A stretch of 60,606 nucleotides of DNA from Diplocarpon mali (GCA_024741835.1 JAENRP010000242.1:1-60606), one strand, 5' to 3'. Shown: positions 11,900 to 23,594, numbered from the stretch's first letter. The notes: a model not told the origin generated them from the letters alone. Numbers and translations are program-made.

Positions 11900-12105
11900 A
11901 GCCTTCCTCTTAATATGCTCTCCTTAGCCTACGACTCTTAGAAGTCGATCTTTACTAATAAGTCATATTCTATCTACTAAGGGAAAGGTATAGTAAAGGT
12001 GCGGTATATCTATTATATCAGTCTATTTCGCCTCTATTTATACTACTATCTACTCTAATAGTTCTTATGCTTCTGTCGCGACTATAGTACAACCGTGCCG
12101 TGATA
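11900..12105 (-). repeat. Gypsy C 5' LTR (outer end defined, inner end unclear)
   Basis: The outer end TATCACGGCACGG (minus strand) contrasts with the adjoining Gypsy B homology, which starts at about 12106. A TATAAATAG promoter-like box lies near 12030 on the minus strand. The partner LTR was not found, so the inner limit is a guess. Confidence 0.45.
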
Positions 12106-12999
12106 CCGCGTCCTTAGTATATTAAAAAGAGAGTTATAAAGACTTATAGTTATAGCTACCTCTTTAGCTCTTTATACTCGTTCTCCCTTGCTAGCAGCCT
12201 ATTAAGAAATGTCTACTAGCCTAAAGTCGTCGTCTAGTCTCTACTATAACTATAGAGCCCTTAGTCATTACGCAATAGATTGCCTTAAGTTAAAGAAATA
12301 GGGCGAGTTTATAATAGCTAAAGTTGAGATAGAAAACAACCTACTATTAGGAAACTGCTAAGCTATAGTAAAGACTCTTACTATAATATAAGTTATAATT
12401 TATAAAAAGACTTAGATTTTGATTCCTACCTATTAATAAGTGGCTGCTAGTTCTTAATTCCTATAGAATTAGTTTAAAATGAATCATTTATTAAAATAGT
12501 TACTTATATTAATAGTAGAGCTAATATTTTCGGTATTATTAAAACGTCTCTAGTATACTAGCTCTTTTAAAGACTTAAGGTGAAATTTATTAAACTGCTT
12601 AAACTAATTACCCTTATTAATTATAATAGCCTTAAAGGAGAAACCATTTAATTTACTATCTTACTCACTTTGACTATTAATAGGCGATAGATAAACTTCT
12701 CTTTTTTAATTATAAGCTTAAAAGCAACCGACATCTTAATTAGTAGGAAGTTCCTAAAGTACTATAACCTTAAATAGTCCTATAGAAAAGGGAAGAATAG
12801 TATCTTTTAGCCTAAGGATATGCCTATTATCTCTTACTTTAATCGATATATATTACTCGATCTTTTGCAGCTAATAAAACCTTTAATAGCTTAGTAAGAC
12901 GTCGATTATTAAGCAGCTATAATAGACGCTAAGGACGAAGACCTAAGAATTGCCTAAGCCTAGCTCTTTATACTAATAGGCAATAACGCCTTGAATTCT

Positions 13000-13202
13000 A
13001 CTCTTAGGCCTAGCTTATAAGTGATATTTGCGAACTCGAATTCCACTTTTAGGCCTAGCCTACGAGTGATATCTGCGAACTCAGATTCTACTCCTAGGCC
13101 TAGCCTGCGAGTGATATCTGCGAACTCGAATTCCACTCCTAGGCCTAGCCTATAAGTGATATCTGCGAACTCGAATTTTACTCCTAGGCCTAGCCTGCGA
13201 AT
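13000..13202. repeat. Array of five palindromes at exact 45-bp spacing in Gypsy B linker
   Basis: Copies start at 13000, 13045, 13090, 13135 and 13180. The 15-codon unit reads ISANSNSTPRPSLRV in the pol frame between protease and RT. The minus-strand Gypsy B copy has two units at the same place (58135-58202). Units differ only by transitions typical of RIP. Confidence 0.93.
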
Positions 13203-13903
13203 GGCCTCTTATAAACCTAAGGATAGCAATTTCTTTAAAGATTTAAAAAGAGATCTGAACTATATAAAGAAGGCCTTACTAGAAGTATTAGACCTTTTGA
13301 CCCTTCTTTTAGTAAAAAGGAACGCTCCTTTGAAAACGGCTTATTAAATTAGCTTAATCTCTACCTTAGCAATTAGCGCCCTTTACTACTACTTTATAAT
13401 TAAGGTAAGATAAGCTTTATAAACTTAAGAATTAGTGCTTAAAGAGTTTATATTCGTAAGCTCTATTTACAATTTAAATTAAAAGATCAACTGTTAAGAA
13501 TTAGCTAAGTAAGCTAAAATAAACTCCTTTGGCCTTAGCTTAGCGCTATAAGCTAAGTATAAGAGCAACGACGAGCTAATATCCTGTCTTAGTACGCTAA
13601 ATTTAAGAACTTCTTTAATCGCTAGGCCTTTAATCAGCTATTAGAAACTAAGTTAAGGGTAGATTATAAAATCGAATTAATAGGTAAGAATAACTTAATA
13701 ATTGAACCCTTTTACTACTTTATTAATAAATAGCTCTTAAAGGTTAAGAGCTATATTCTTAAGAACTTATATAAAGGATTTATTAAAGCTTTAAGTTCTC
13801 CTTAGGTAGCCCTAATCCTCTTTATTAAAAAAGCTAATAGCTCCTTACGTTTATATATTAATTATCGGAAACTAAACGCTTTAATAAAGAAAGACCCCTA
13901 TTT

Positions 13904-13908
13904 GATTC
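13904..13908. other. Target site duplication GATTC, left of Gypsy Y
   Basis: GATTC directly before the LTR; its mate is 20256-20260. Removing the element and one copy restores the Gypsy B RT frame. Confidence 0.95.
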
Positions 13909-14132
13909 TGTGACAGATGTCACTATGCGTGGGCCCCAGTACTGGTTCGGCCCGTCTCGGCTCCGCCTAGCGCGCGAGGCCCGCTTTATTCTTATATATA
14001 TACTTCGCTCTTCCACTCCTTTAGAGCTCTATAGTTATTGATTCTAAGTTGATTGCTCTAAAGGTTTTGACTCAGTCATATAATTGCCCTTGTAGACGTG
14101 ACCCTACTTTCTATATACACAGATCGATCATA
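13909..14132 (+). repeat. Gypsy Y 5' LTR
   Basis: 224 bp, TGTGACAGATG to GATCGATCATA. Compared by eye with 20032-20255 it shows 20 differences, all transitions, no indels. Different sites are mutated in each LTR, so RIP hit both after insertion. A TATATATA box lies near 13995. Confidence 0.95.
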
Positions 14133-14260
14133 TTATTAACAACTCTCTTACGCTATCGCCGAAACGATAGTAAACATTCGAAATTAACAGATTCCTTTCT
14201 GCGCCGAGCATACCACTGCCGCAAATAGAAAGAAGGCCTATGCTAGTTTTATACTAAAGA

Positions 14261-15690
14261 ATGGCTCTAACTATAAGACAACCGCCTAAGGGTACTACCT
14301 CCTCCCCTCCTATTAACGAAGATGCCTTTGCGTTTAGTCGATTTAGCAAAATAAGAAGATCCGACGCTCCTCTTTAAAGCCTAGCTGCTTTTGAAAGCTC
14401 TAAGGAAGAAGCTAAAGAACCCCCTTCTTAACTATAGATAAAGAAGCAAACAGCCGCCTCTATTCTAACTCTCGTCGCCACTCTAGCTTTAGCTCCTTAA
14501 GCTAACGATAATCTAACGATAGCTAAGCTCCTCGAACGAATATAGGAGCTTGAACGAGCTTCGGCAAAGCGAGACTCTCAAACTCCTTGCGCGCCGAGCG
14601 CCGCCGCCGCTGCCGCTGCTTCCCCTCTCTCTTCTTCGACGCTATAATAAACTCAAACTCTAATCCCCTTAGTTAAAGAAGATCATTTCCCTTGCTAGCA
14701 AGTACGATTTTCTGCTTTAGCTAGTACTTCTAACCTCTAAGCGTTTATAGCTCCTTCTATAAATAGTAGACGTCCTTATATTAATAAGGTTCCTTACCTA
14801 ATTGAAAAACTCTTAGATGGAAAAGAGTATTAGGCTAAACTATAGGAGTCTAGGATCCTCGATAACCTAAATGATTACCGCGACTACTTCCCTTTAGAAT
14901 GCTCTATTAAGAATTATATTCTTAATTAAACGGAAGGTATCGCGTATAACTATCTTACACTAAAAGTGTAAGACTAATAAGATCCTACCTCTCTTAAGCA
15001 GCTAATCGAGGAACTCGTAGATTTCCTTGCCAATCCTATAGAACGAGATAATACTAAGCTAGACTTCTAAAAGCTTTGCATAAGTTATAAACAGCTGTTT
15101 TAGGAATTCTACCTTAAGTTCAATCGACTTGCTTCTATCGCTAAGATCACCGATAAATACCGCCTTTAAAGCGCCCTTTGCGAAAAAATTATAGCATATA
15201 TTCGTACGCGACTTTACTAGCAATAGGGATGTATGAAAACTCTTAAAGAGTGGGTAGAGGCCATCCAATTAAAAGATACTAGCATCTACGCTAAGGAAAC
15301 CTTATACTCAGCTACCCTCTCCTCTTCGATAGCAACCCCTTTGCGCTATTCCGCTCCTCCCGCTGCTCCAAAGTCCAGTTAAAAAGCTTACCTTCCTTTC
15401 TACCAAGCCCTTAAGGCAAGCTATAACAACTATTACTATAATTAACGCTCTCCCTCGCTAAGGCCTATGCAATACCCTTATAGTAGCTAAGGCGCTTTAG
15501 GCAAGTCGACCCCCCTTGCCTCTTCCTCTAACGTTTAACGCTTCTTATCGCCTTCCCCTTGGATTAATAAGCTTAAGGTTAATTTAAAAAACGTCCTTAA
15601 TAATAAGCTATTGATTGACCTTAACGACTAGCTAAAAACTGATCTAAAGGGAAAAGGAAGGGCCTAGGCAAAGCCTCCTTCCTAGGCCTC
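14261..15690 (+). pseudogene. Gypsy Y gag
   Basis: Starts ATG at 14261 (MALTIRQPPKG). Includes an Ala-rich stretch (PSAAAAAAS, about 14600), then a gag core at about 14980-15300: LKQLIEELVDFLANPIERDN, FYLKFNRLASIAKI, MKTLKEWVEAIQLKD. Interrupted only by stops at former Gln or Trp codons. No zinc knuckle seen. The pol frame overlaps its end one base back, so a -1 frame relation is likely. Confidence 0.8.
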
Positions 15691-18600
15691 CTTAAAGATA
15701 TGCGATACCTTAACCTAATAAAACTCCTTAGTAGCAAAGCTTTGACTACTATAGTTAAGCTTACTAAGAATGGCCTATTCTATAAGGTGTCTGCACTTTT
15801 TAATATAAGAGCTAATGGTTATATATTAATCGATTTTTCCTTAATCAAATCTCTTTCTAAATTTCTATAGCCTATTTTTTACTAACTACCTATCCTATTC
15901 CCTATTAAGGGATATAATAGCATATAGGGAACTATAGTCACTTATTATATATTTTTAAATCTTACAATTGATAATCGTTTGCAATCTTATACTTCTTTTC
16001 TTATTATAAACCTTAGAAACTATAGTATAATCATTAGGCGACGCTAGTTTGAAGAATATTATATGCAAATCGACGTCGCAGGCCGCAAGCTAATTTGGCC
16101 TTCTTCTTATCTACTAACGATCACTTATATAAGAAATACCAAACTAATCGACTTATATTAAGATCTAGTTAATCTTCGACATTAATAAGACACCAAGCGC
16201 TAGGACGCTGCTATAGACTAGCAAATTAGCACCTTACTCCCTGCCTTGCTAGCGACTTGACCAGTTCCAATAGAGTTACGTATTTCCAGTTTGGATAATG
16301 ATTCTTTTATAAAACCTTCCCTTCCTACTTCTTTAATATAGTAAAGATAAGAAACGTCAGACTAAGGAGTTTAAGGCCTTAGTGCGCCTAATAATATAGC
16401 AGCTCCCCCTCTTATAAAGCAAGTAACGTTTAGAGCGTACGATGCCTTTTGCGATCCGAAGCTCGTACGCCCCCTACGTTCCATACTAAGGCCTCTAACC
16501 GATTCCTTCCTATTTGCTATCAAACCGCCTATTGCTGCCAATTCTTATAAGCTATCCCGATTTCAAAGGAAGAAGGCTAAACCTTCTTTACCTTAAGTCA
16601 ACCTGCATCATATGTCGGCTTACGCCTTTTATATAATTGCAAAAAATCGGAAGCAAGTAGAGATCTTTATAACCTCCTTATATAAAATCGACTCGCTGAT
16701 CTACGAGTCTTCCTTTATACTAGATAAAACCAGCAATCGGCATAATCTCCTAAAGAAGTACGAATAAGGTATTATATCTATTGCCTCTCTCTCAGCTAGC
16801 CTCTCGGAGCTAGCCTAGGAACCCCCTATTCCCTAAGTTTATAGTGAATATACTTTAGCTTTTAGTAAAGTCATTAGCAACCAGCTTCCTCCTTATCGCC
16901 TATATAACTATAAGATCGATTTAAAAGAGAATGCTAAAAAGGCCCTAAAGTATTCCCCTTTATATAAAATGTCAATCCTAGAGCTAGAAGCTATTAAAGC
17001 TTACCTTATTAATAACCTTGATAAAGGGTTTATTAAAGCATCATTTGTACCTTATACTACTTCGATCCTATTTGTTAAGAAACCTAACGGCTCCTTATGC
17101 CTTTATATAGATTATTAAGCTTTAAACGCACTAACTTATAAAGATCGATACCCCTTTTTACTAATCGATAAGACCTTAGCCTGTTTCTCTAGTGCTAAGA
17201 TCTTTATAAAGCTTAATATATAATAAGCTTTTCACTATATATATATGGATTTAGATTCCGAAAAGTTGATTATATTTAAAACGCGCTATAGAGTATATAA
17301 GTGCAAAGTACTACCGTTTGGCCTTACTAATAGCCTAGCCATATACTAACGCTATATAAACGACGTCCTCTTCGACTACCTCGATGATTTTTATACTACG
17401 TACCTTAATAATATATTAATCTACTCATCTAACCTACTCAAATATAAGATCTATATTAAAAAAGTGCTCTAACAACTAATTAATGCTAGCCTTTAAGCAG
17501 ATTTAAAGAAATGCGAGTTTAATATTATATATATAAAATATCTCGAATTTATCGTCTTAATAGAAGGGTTAGAGGTAGACCTTGATAAAGTTTCTATTAT
17601 CGCTAATTGGAAATACCCTTTGATAGTCAAAGGTATCCAATTATTCCTCGGTTTTTATAATTTCTATTATTATTTTATTAAGGATTATAGTATAATAGCC
17701 AAGCCCTTAGTAGAACTTACTAAAAATAATATTCCTTTTATCTTTTCCTTTAAATGCGAATACTCTTTCCTTCTTTTATAATAAGCTCTTATCATAGCCC
17801 TAGTGCTATAATACTACTACCAGGAGCTGCCTTATCTTTTAAAGACCGACGCTTCCGATGGAGTTATCGCGTCTATCCTTTTATAATTATATAGAGATAA
17901 CTAGCTCCTAGTCGCTTATTATAGTAAGACTATGGCTCCTGCCGAGCTTAATTATGCCGTTTATAATAAAGAAATGCTAGCGATTATACGCTTCTTTAGA
18001 CACTTTTGCCTTAAGCTCGCAGGATCACCTTATAAGATTAAGGTCTATACTAATTATAAAGTACTAGAGTACTTTATATCTAGTAAAGATCTTAACTCCT
18101 AATAGGCTCGCTAGGCCGAGCTCCTTGCCGATTATAACTTTATTATCTTATACCGACCGGGCTCTTAAAACCCCTTGGCCGACGCCCTGACTAGGCATAT
18201 TAATAAGCTAAATGATTAAAATAGTAGGAAACGCTCCTAGCGCAGTTTGCGCACTTTGCTATAACTAGGATAAATCGACCCCCGACTCTTATCTAAAGAA
18301 CTGCACCCTTTAGGCTAGTATAATAAATATGCTTTAGAAGTCGCAGACCTCTCTCCTACCTTTTGCGTTATAGACCAGGTCCTTAAGGCTAATAGAACCT
18401 CGCTTAGCTTATATGCTCTCCACTTATAAGCTCTGCGCTGCGCGTAAAACTCTTTCTCTTCTTCTTCTTCTTCTCCTACGGACCTTCCGACTCCTAAAGC
18501 CGCTCTAGGACTTAAGCCCCTTTTATTATAAGCGTATAAGTATTCTATAAAAGGAGACCTGCTCCTATATAAGGAACGCCTTATAGTACCTGACGTAGAC

Positions 18601-19990
18601 CACTTACGAACTCTTTTTATTAGAAAAGTATATAATAATATCTTAACCGCATACCCTTCTACGTTAAAGACATATTAGCTGCTATCTAAGTAGTACTACT
18701 AGTATAGCATCTCCTCTTATATAAAGTAGTACTATCGCAACTATTATACCTATTATCGTTTATTAGTCTTATATAATAAGAAGCCAGGACTATTATAACC
18801 TTTCCCGATTCCTACTCGACTATAGGAAAATATTAATATAGATTATATATCTACTAATACTAATAAGCATAATTATAATAACGTTTTTATTATTATAGAC
18901 CGTTTTAGCAAGCAAGCCATTTCTATCCCTTATAATAAAAAGATCGATGTAAGAGAAACCGCTAAATTGTATATTTATTATATTCTTAGGTACTTTAGTA
19001 CTTTTTAAACGATTACTTCTAACTAGGGTCCTTAGTATATCTCTTCTTTTTAAAAATAGCTTAATGCGATTCTTAGTATAAAACTTCAACTATCTATAGC
19101 CGATTACCCTAAAATAGATAGTCAAACCGAAATCTATAATTAATACTTGCAGAAGCGCCTTTGCCTATTCGTCAGCTACTATTAAGACAATTAGTCGGAA
19201 TTCCTCCTTATAATGGACTACGCCTAATTAATATTGCTATACGACTCCTTCAGCGGCCTTACTCCTTTTGAGGTCGTTTACGGCTACACCTCCTATACTA
19301 ACTAGGACTAGAAGCTCAACGTTCCTAATAATAAGCCTCCTTCTGCCAAAATCAACTACAAAGATGCGCTATAATATACCGCGCGCTATTATAAAGCTTA
19401 GAAGCTTGCTACCTCCCACTTATAATACACTTAAGAGCGTAACGCTAAGTAAGCTAACCGATCCCGCTGCCTTATTGATTTTAGTCCTAGAGACTAAGTC
19501 TAGTTAGATATGCGACCTTTCTTAATATAACAACTATTAAAGAAGCTAGACTTCCCTACTAATAGCCCCTTTAATATCGCAGACAAAGTCTTTAGCTTAT
19601 ATAAGCTTTAATTGCCTGACTTTATAAAGGTATATAATATATTCTACCTTTAACGCTTACGCAAGGCTTTAAACGATCCTTTACTAAGGCAAACTACCGA
19701 ACCGCTACTACCAATTAATATTATAGGTAATAATAAGTTCAAAGTTAAAGACCTCCTTACTATATATAAGAAGCAAGGAAAATTGGAATATAGAGCTTTA
19801 TAGCTAAACCGCAATATCGATCTAATATAGTATAATATATCAGACTTTAAGTACGCACCGATTAAGCTATGCGATTTTCATTTAAAGAACCTAGAACTCC
19901 CTAGTCCTTTAAAGAACCTTAATCTATAGCTGAAATCGTACTTTAATAGTATCGACAACTATAACTATTTGGATAATAGTTAGGAAATAG
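15690..19990 (+). pseudogene. Gypsy Y pol: protease, RT, RNase H, integrase, chromodomain
   Basis: Protease at about 15775-15840 reads SALFNIRANGYILID, where the family has FDTGAN: Asp to Asn and Gly to Arg. RT at about 16890-17600: KGFIKASFVPYTTSILFVKK, RYPFLLIDKTLA, LPFGLTNSLA, and the catalytic box Y-L-N-N at 17401-17412 (normally YLDD). RNase H keeps TDASDG near 17844 and ADALTRH near 18180. Integrase: DYIST with the first catalytic Asp at 18841, a second site mutated to TSN near 19018, SQTEIYN near 19120. Tail at about 19620-19960: FYLxRLRKALNDP, YNISDFKYAPIKLCDFH, a chromovirus C-terminus. Non-functional but nearly complete. Confidence 0.9.
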
Positions 19991-20017
19991 ATAAACGCTT
20001 AAGGGCAAGCTTTTTTC

Positions 20018-20031
20018 AAAGGGGGAGGTAA
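20018..20031 (+). other. Polypurine tract of Gypsy Y
   Basis: AAAGGGGGAGGTAA directly before the 3' LTR, the expected plus-strand primer. Confidence 0.85.
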
Positions 20032-20255
20032 TATGACAGATATTACTATACGTAGGCCCTAGTACTGGTTCGGCCTGTCTCAGCTCCGCCTAGCGCGCAA
20101 GGCCCGCTTTATTCTTATATATATACTTCGCTCTTCCACTCCTTCAGAGCTCTATAGTTGTTAATTCTAAGTTGATTGCTCTAAAGGTTTTGACTCGGTC
20201 ATGTGATTGCCCTCGTAGACGTGACCCTGCTTTCTACATACACAGATCGGTCACA
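20032..20255 (+). repeat. Gypsy Y 3' LTR
   Basis: 224 bp, TATGACAGAT (TG to TA by RIP) to GATCGGTCACA, same length as the 5' LTR. Confidence 0.95.
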
Positions 20256-20260
20256 GATTC
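20256..20260. other. Target site duplication GATTC, right of Gypsy Y
   Basis: Mate of 13904-13908; the Gypsy B RT frame resumes immediately after it. Confidence 0.95.
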
Positions 20261-21408
20261 CCTTTATCGATAAGATAATAGCATATATATTAAAAGCTTA
20301 TATCTTTATAAAAATCGATATATAATAAGCCTTTTACTATATTTATATATTAGCTAACGCTAAGGACCTAATTACCTTTTATATGCGTTATAGGACTTAT
20401 AAATATAAGGTTTTACTATTCGGGCTAATAAATAGGCCTACTATCTTTTAAAGGTTTATTAATAATATTCTCCTTAAGCACCTTAACGATTTCTACTCTA
20501 CTTACTTAAATAATATTCTAATCTACTTAGAAAACTCCTTTAATTATAAGACCTATATTAAGAAGATCTTAGGAATCCTTTAACTCTACTGCCTTTAAGT
20601 AAATATTAAGAAAAGCGAGTTTGGGATTATTAAAATTAAGTTCTTAGGATTTATTATTAAAGTTTATAAAATTAAGGTAAACTTTAATAAGATCTTAATT
20701 ATTTAAGAGTAGAAATATACTAAAAATGTACGCAGTATATAAAGCTTCTTAAGGTTTTATAACTTCTATTAAAGGTTTATTTAAAGCTATAGTTATATTT
20801 GCTAACCTTTAATAGCTCTTATAGGAAACGTTCTTTTTAATTTTAATAACGCTTATAAAAAAGCTTAGGAAACTCTGCGCTTAAGCCTTTAAATAACCTT
20901 GATTTTATACTACTATTACCTTTAGAAGTAGATAAGGCTTAAGACCGACGCCTTTAATAGTATAATTATTAGTATACTCTTTTAACTTTAGGAAGACGAT
21001 AACTACTATCTAATTAGGTACTTTTTAAAGACTATAATAGATGCTGAGCTAAATTACCCTATTTATAATAAGGAGCTCCTAGCGATTTTTAAATCGTTTT
21101 ACTAATATAAGGTAGAGCTACTTAAGGCTTAGAAAATAGTATATATATATATAAATTATAAGGCCCTTAAGTACTTTATAATAATTAAGGACTTAATAGC
21201 CTAGTAGGCTCGCTAGGCGGAGTTCTTCGCTAACTTTAACTTCCTTATTATATATTAAATAAGTATAATAAATATATTAGCTAATATACTCTTATATTAA
21301 GACTAAAAGCTAATCCCTTTTAAGGCTAGGAAACGAGCTTTATGCTACTAGCAGCTTTTACCTAACGATAAGCTCTCTATAGAAGTACTTACTATTAAAG
21401 GCGATTCT

Positions 21409-21467
21409 ATTCGCAGGCCTGGCTTATAAGTGACTTTTCTATATACTAATTCCACTCTTAGGCCTAG
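21409..21467. repeat. Palindromes 1 and 2 (left 14 bp) of the RNase H-integrase array
   Basis: Copy 1 is 21409-21431. Copy 2 starts at 21454 and is cut after 14 bp; its last 9 bp are at 42850-42858, giving 23 bp. Copy 3 is 42881-42903. Removing Copia F restores steps of exactly 45 and 45 bp. Confidence 0.92.
21463..21467. other. Target site duplication CCTAG, left of Copia F
   Basis: CCTAG at the centre of a 23-bp palindrome; its mate is 42845-42849. Confidence 0.93.
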
Positions 21468-21714
21468 TGTTGCAGGTATGCCCGTCATATGTTTGTCATA
21501 TGATCTGTCATATGATATATCATACATATAATATGTCATATGACTTGCCATATGACTTAGCGGCTTCGCTAAGAAGCCGGCTTACCTTAAATAGCTCTTA
21601 ATTAGAGAGCTCTTATGAATCAAGATATCTAATATCGTCGTTTGCACCTTATACTTCTTTGTGCCCTCTTTTAGTTTACTATTAAGTTTACTATAAGAGA
21701 ACCTCCTTGCTATA
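21468..21714 (+). repeat. Copia F 5' LTR with TCATATGA repeats and a hairpin
   Basis: 247 bp, TGTTGCAGG to CTTGCTATA. From about 21485 to 21555 it holds several CATATG-centred short palindromes, then a perfect 7-bp stem hairpin CGGCTTC-GCTAA-GAAGCCG at 21561-21579. In the 3' LTR the CATATG units have mostly become TATATA, as RIP predicts (CA and TG both to TA), while the stem is nearly kept. Confidence 0.92.
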
Positions 21715-21855
21715 GGTTATAAGCCCCGTATGCCTATAAATAGCATTCGATAAAATTCTATCGATTAGAGTCTCCCTTACAAACGAAAAGGCTGATCGAT
21801 ATTTTGAGTTTTACTTAACTAACGACGTATAATAGCTTTATTTCAATAATAAAAA

Positions 21856-23070
21856 CAGTGGCTACTCCCCTTCTAGAGCGCTATGCAATAATCCAAGCTT
21901 ACGCAAGATTCGTTACTATAGCTGAATCATTAGGACTAATAGCTGAGATTACCAGCTTAATTGCTAAAAGTACTCTACTGCCTGAATCACCTAATCTTAT
22001 AAGGACTAATATATAGTACCTTAAACTCGAATATAACGATTTATCTCCTCCTCCTCCTTCTCCTCCTTTCGATAACTCTATATATATATATACAAATAAG
22101 ATATTATTATCTTCAGCTGCCTTTAGCCTCCTTAAGTCTTAAAAGCTTAAAGGCGCAAAGGACTATAGCTAGTAGAGGAATAAGGTTTTGAACCTTGCAA
22201 AGTCAAACGCCTTGACTATGTATCTCTATATAAAAGCTAGAATATATGCTCTACTTAAGGTTGACTTATAGGACTGTTCTATCACTCTTAAGGAAAGGGA
22301 CAATTGGGTTAGATAGGAAGCTAAGGAATCTTAGATAAAGCTTACTATTATACTTAATTGCAAACTAGGCCTATTAGCTTATATAAAAGGCGATAAATCT
22401 GCCTTAGATATATAGGAAGCTTTTTAAAAATAGTATAAAGGATCTGGAACAGTTCTTAAATATAACGCTATATAGACCTATATTACTATTAAATATAATG
22501 ACTTCAACTTACTTAAAGCTTATATTATTGCCTTTAGGCTTTTAATTACTAAATTGGAAGCTCTCGACTCTGCCCTTCCCTCTTACTAGCACCCTATTAT
22601 ATTTATTGCTAGCTGTTCTAATAGATGGCCTATTTGGGTAGATTGATAACGCTTTAACCTTCGCTTAGCTATAATAGCTGGACGAAAATCAGAGATCACG
22701 CTTAAAGCTCTTATTAAAGATATTATTAATAAAGCTCGAGCCTTATAGAGTTTAAAAATGAATGGAACTATCTTATATAGTAATAAATCGGCTGGCAAGC
22801 CGCGTTTATCTAATTATAAGAAGTCAGAAAATAAGGGAGGTTTTAAAGACTTAAAGAAGAGTACCTTTAGGAATACTTCTACTTTCCTTAACTCCCCTTA
22901 TCCTTATTGTAAGCAATTAAAGCTATACTATAAGGCAGAAGATTGCTTTGCAATTAATAAATCGAAAAGAGAGGCCTAGGAGAAGGACTTAGGGAAGAAG
23001 TACGTATTCCGTTACCTCAAAGGCAAGGACGATAAGTCCTTACTATTATTATTACTAAAAGGTAAGAAGT
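21856..23070 (+). pseudogene. Copia F gag
   Basis: Reads ATPLLERYAIIQAYARF, LKGAKDYSxxRNKVLNLAKS, LYIKARIYALLKVDL: a fungal Copia gag. A zinc knuckle at about 22899-22950 reads YPYCKQLKLYYKAEDC (family CX2CX4HX4C; first Cys and the His replaced by Tyr). A basic linker follows (KGKKSS), where Gypsy A inserted. The expected start ATG appears as GTG near 21859. Confidence 0.82.
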
Positions 23071-23074
23071 CTTC

Positions 23075-23323
23075 TAATATAAAACAGAGGGGAGACAACA
23101 TAAGAATAGGCCTAAGGGAAGACCCAAAAACAAGAGGAGGAAGCACCATAAGCGGGCTCTCTTAGATAAGATGTTAGGAACAAGTCCTAAGTATGAGGTA
23201 TATTTAGTACTTATAGCGACGCGCGCTATCTCTATATATAGAAGATGGCCCTTTTATCCTCCCACTGTCCTGCGCCGATTATATGATATATATTATAAGA
23301 CCTATCTATCTTAGGTCTTTATA
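23075..23323 (-). repeat. Gypsy A 3' LTR (left)
   Basis: 249 bp, TAATATAAAACAG to GGTCTTTATA; equal length to its partner. Confidence 0.9.
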
Positions 23324-23365
23324 TATATCTTAAATAATAAAAGTAGTAGCCCTTACTACTTTTAG
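23324..23365. repeat. Bracket repeat, LTR-proximal copy
   Basis: TATATCTTAAATAATAAA followed by a GTAGCCCTTACTA-type block. The same 18 bases recur at about 31242-31259, followed by GAGGCGACCTTGCTA. The two copies enclose both accessory frames. Confidence 0.65.
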
Positions 23366-23505
23366 TAAAGAATATAAAACAATCTAGGTTAAGGTAATAG
23401 TATATTAATTATTAGCAAACCTTAAGTGCGATAAAACTAATATATCAAAAGGCCTAAACTAAGGCTATATTATTATTAAAGGTAAAAAAGAAAAAAAGAA
23501 GAGTT

Positions 23506-23550
23506 NNNNNNNNNNNNNNNNNNNNNNNNNNNNNNNNNNNNNNNNNNNNN
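23506..23550. other. Assembly gap (45 N)
   Basis: Run of 45 N between an A/G-rich stretch and a T run. The matching position in A' is a 21-T tract, so the gap probably hides a long homopolymer. Confidence 0.95.
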
Positions 23551-23571
23551 TTTTTTTTCTATATGCTTTTC

Positions 23572-23594
23572 ACCTACGGGCCAGGCCCAGGAGT
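23572..23594. repeat. 23-bp palindrome copy
   Basis: Follows the poly-T/gap, matching the A' copy at 3608. Confidence 0.85.

Larger units (their letters stand above)
6122..12105 (-). mobile_element. Gypsy C: chromodomain-bearing Ty3/Gypsy element, RIP-inactivated
   Basis: Minus-strand order from right to left is 5' LTR end (12105), gag with zinc knuckle (about 10020-10075), protease (about 9790), RT/RNase H (about 7650-8920), integrase (about 6480-7400) and chromodomain (6122-6330). The chromodomain stops at the A' element, so the 3' end is displaced or lost. The outer right end reads TATCACGGC on the minus strand, fitting a TGTCACGGC LTR start, and abuts Gypsy B at 12106. No palindrome occurs inside this 6-kb body. 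Confidence 0.75.
12106..13908 (+). pseudogene. Gypsy B, piece 1: gag end, protease, linker array, start of RT
   Basis: Homology to the minus-strand copy (54335-60606) starts at about 12106. The zinc knuckle at about 12238-12285 reads YYNYRALSHYAIDC (Cys replaced by Tyr at two positions). The protease reads YINSRANIF near 12507 (D-S-G-A pattern broken). The linker array is at 13000-13202. RT starts near 13700: LRVDYKIELI, KNLYKGFIKAL, LILFIKKANSSLRLYINY, LNALIKKDPYLI. The frame is cut at 13908 by Gypsy Y and resumes at 20261 with PFIDKI, restoring the usual KDPYLIPFIDKI motif. Confidence 0.85.
13909..20255 (+). mobile_element. Gypsy Y: complete Ty3/Gypsy element with chromodomain-like end
   Basis: 6,347 bp with two 224-bp LTRs and an intact 5-bp duplication. 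Order is gag, protease, RT, RNase H, integrase, chromodomain-like tail. It is the least decayed large element here: more CA/TG remains, consistent with late insertion, yet its protease, RT and integrase active sites are mutated. It has no 23-bp palindrome, unlike the element it sits in. Confidence 0.93.
20261..21467 (+). pseudogene. Gypsy B, piece 2: rest of RT and RNase H, start of second array
   Basis: Continues the RT: KAYIFIKIDI, YKVLLFGLINRPTIF, FYSTYLNNILIYLENS. The catalytic box at 20503-20514 is Y-L-N-N. RNase H TDAFNS lies near 20943. From about 21315 the sequence runs into palindromes at 21409 and 21454. It is cut at 21467 in the middle of the second palindrome by Copia F. The minus-strand copy (56233-57700) matches closely. 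Confidence 0.88.

Noticed and set aside
13000..13202. CRISPR-like array
   Set aside because: Regular 45-bp steps with a palindromic unit look similar, but spacers are nearly identical, in frame with pol, and the DNA is a fungal retrotransposon.
21348..21551. Minus-strand frame rich in Met/Tyr/Asp
   Set aside because: Produced by CATATG repeats of the Copia F LTR plus Gypsy B palindromes; a shadow.
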